A program made the position numbers and the translations under genes. Below are positions 55,214 to 56,075 of a DNA stretch of 56,075 bases, one piece after another. Origin of the DNA: Ruminococcus sp. UBA4385. Lineage in GTDB: Bacteria; Bacillota_A; Clostridia; Oscillospirales; Ruminococcaceae. Positions within the stretch are counted from its first letter, which is position 1. Each line of letters opens with the position of its first letter. Where the stretch lies: assembly GCA_002391065.1 (NCBI GenBank), contig DGRP01000078.1, positions 1 through 56,075 of the forward strand. The letters run 5' to 3'. The notes beneath the pieces were generated by a model. The model was not told the origin of the DNA. It ran no database searches and saw only the letters and a list, made by a program, of their open reading frames with translations.

Positions 55214-56075
55214 ATGGCTAAGACAATTGGCGTTTTGACAAGCGGAGGCGACGCTCCCGGAATGAATGCTGCTGTCAGAGCAGTGTGCAGAGCAGGTCTT
55301 GAAAAGGGAATGAAGGTATACGGCATTCTCAGGGGTTATAATGGACTTCTGAAGGGTGATTATATCGACATGACAGCAAGAACTGTATCGGGTATCATTC
55401 AGAGAGGCGGTACCTGCCTTTATACAGCAAGATGCCCCGAGTTCAGGGATATTGAGGGCGTTAAGCTCGGCAAGCAGAAGTGCGATGAGCTGGGTCTTGA
55501 CGGTATCGTAGTTATCGGCGGAGACGGCTCTTTCAGAGGTGCTGCTGACCTTTCGGCACAGGGCGTTCCCTGTATCGGTATTCCCGGAACGATTGACAAC
55601 GATATTTCTTGTACTGAATATACAATAGGCTATGATACAGCTATGAATACCGCTATGGAGATGATCGACAAGCTGCGTGACACCACACAGTCCCACGACC
55701 GCTGCTCCGTTGTGGAGGTTATGGGCCGCAGAGCCGGCTTCATTGCCGTCAATGTGGCTATGGCAGTCGGTGCGGAAGCTGCACTGACGCTTGAGCGTCC
55801 GTATGATCTCAATGCGATCGCTGCAAAGATGACCAAGACGAAGAATGAGAAGAACGGCAAGCATCACTTCATCCTTGTTGTATCCGAGGGTGTGGGGCAG
55901 ACGGAGAACATCGCCCGTGAGATCCAGGAGATGACCGGCATTGAGTCGAGAGCCACTGTTCTCGGTCATGTACAGCGCGGCGGATCGCCCACGATGCGTG
56001 ACCGTGTCGTTGCAACGGAGATGGGCTATCATGCAGTTGAGCTGCTCGAGCAGGGCATCGGCAACCGCATCGTTG
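55214..56075 (+). CDS. pfkA: ATP-dependent 6-phosphofructokinase (partial, cut by window end)
   Basis: Phosphorylates fructose 6-phosphate in glycolysis. The frame is open from ATG 55214 (after TGGAGGAAATATATT) to the window end, about 287 residues of roughly 320. Motifs: IGVLTSGGDAPGMNAAVR, VIGGDGSFRGA (the GGDGS form of ATP users), PGTIDNDI and MGRRAGFIA. About from base 55650 the codon choice shifts: Thr ACG and Arg CGT/CGC become common, unlike the first part. It lies downstream of fba in the same direction. Confidence 0.95.
   Translation, partial: MAKTIGVLTSGGDAPGMNAAVRAVCRAGLEKGMKVYGILRGYNGLLKGDYIDMTARTVSGIIQRGGTCLYTARCPEFRDIEGVKLGKQKCDELGLDGIVVIGGDGSFRGAADLSAQGVPCIGIPGTIDNDISCTEYTIGYDTAMNTAMEMIDKLRDTTQSHDRCSVVEVMGRRAGFIAVNVAMAVGAEAALTLERPYDLNAIAAKMTKTKNEKNGKHHFILVVSEGVGQTENIAREIQEMTGIESRATVLGHVQRGGSPTMRDRVVATEMGYHAVELLEQGIGNRIV

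Noticed and set aside
55154..56032. Long minus-strand frame of 292 codons over pfkA
   Set aside because: It is antisense to a clear phosphofructokinase, has no recognisable family pattern and no ribosome site.

Overview
The window looks like a chromosomal segment of a gut-type anaerobic Firmicute of the Ruminococcus / Oscillospiraceae group. The signs are an Rnf complex, class III ribonucleotide-reductase-like sequence under NrdR-type boxes, secreted proteins with Thr-rich linkers, a cohesin-like domain, and consistently strong AGGAGG ribosome binding sites. No phage, transposase, CRISPR array, rRNA or tRNA gene was recognised. This assignment is inference from gene content and style.

Layout. 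78-9083 (minus): a probable long operon read xre - apbE - methyltransferase - rnfC-D-G-E-A-B - HD-GYP, i.e. the ion-pumping ferredoxin:NAD+ oxidoreductase together with the flavin transferase that modifies RnfD and RnfG. 9221-11578 (plus): histidine phosphatase, DUF975-like membrane protein and an RluA/RluD-type pseudouridine synthase. 11598-13294: orphan sugar-type binding lipoprotein behind a LacI/CcpA-like operator. 13360-14786 (minus): a surface protein, and a small protein resembling the glycyl-radical C-terminus of NrdD with two NrdR-like boxes in its promoter. 14895-21501 (plus): amidohydrolase, SH3 lipoprotein, then rimO-pgsA-cysE-cysS and a membrane cyclophilin-like protein. 21508-24857 (plus): LacI-type sensor fused to GGDEF, then a membrane-anchored cohesin-like protein. 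24905-26867 (minus): coaX with an ECF vitamin transporter, and a small membrane protein. 27136-35139 (plus): GHL10 lipoprotein, ddl-murI-DUF1934, and a divergent type IIA topoisomerase pair. 35392-39360 (minus): TPM and zinc-ribbon membrane proteins, WG-repeat lipoprotein. 39727-44564 (plus): UPF0237-UPF0210-PHP, then phosphatase, MmcQ/EVE fusion, nitroreductase and a 36-residue lipoprotein. 44677-50104 (minus): radical SAM/SPASM enzyme with a YGPP-repeat lipoprotein; pepF-sulP. 50290 to the end (plus): fba, preQ1-riboswitch-controlled queT, zinc-ribbon membrane protein, PASTA pseudokinase and the start of pfkA.

Most interesting: (i) the radical SAM/SPASM enzyme and its tandem-repeat lipoprotein, which look like a peptide-modification system acting on a surface lipoprotein; (ii) a zinc-ribbon PASTA receptor kinase that has lost all three catalytic residues; (iii) the stand-alone NrdD-like glycyl-radical domain with tandem NrdR boxes; (iv) a preQ1-I riboswitch between fba and queT with a readable three-segment switch that hides or exposes the Shine-Dalgarno site.

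Two families of short dispersed repeats sit between genes (2-30 with 51790-51818; 35145-35220 with 44600-44672). Almost all promoters found have a spacer of exactly 17 nt, and many have TGTGn just before the -10 box.
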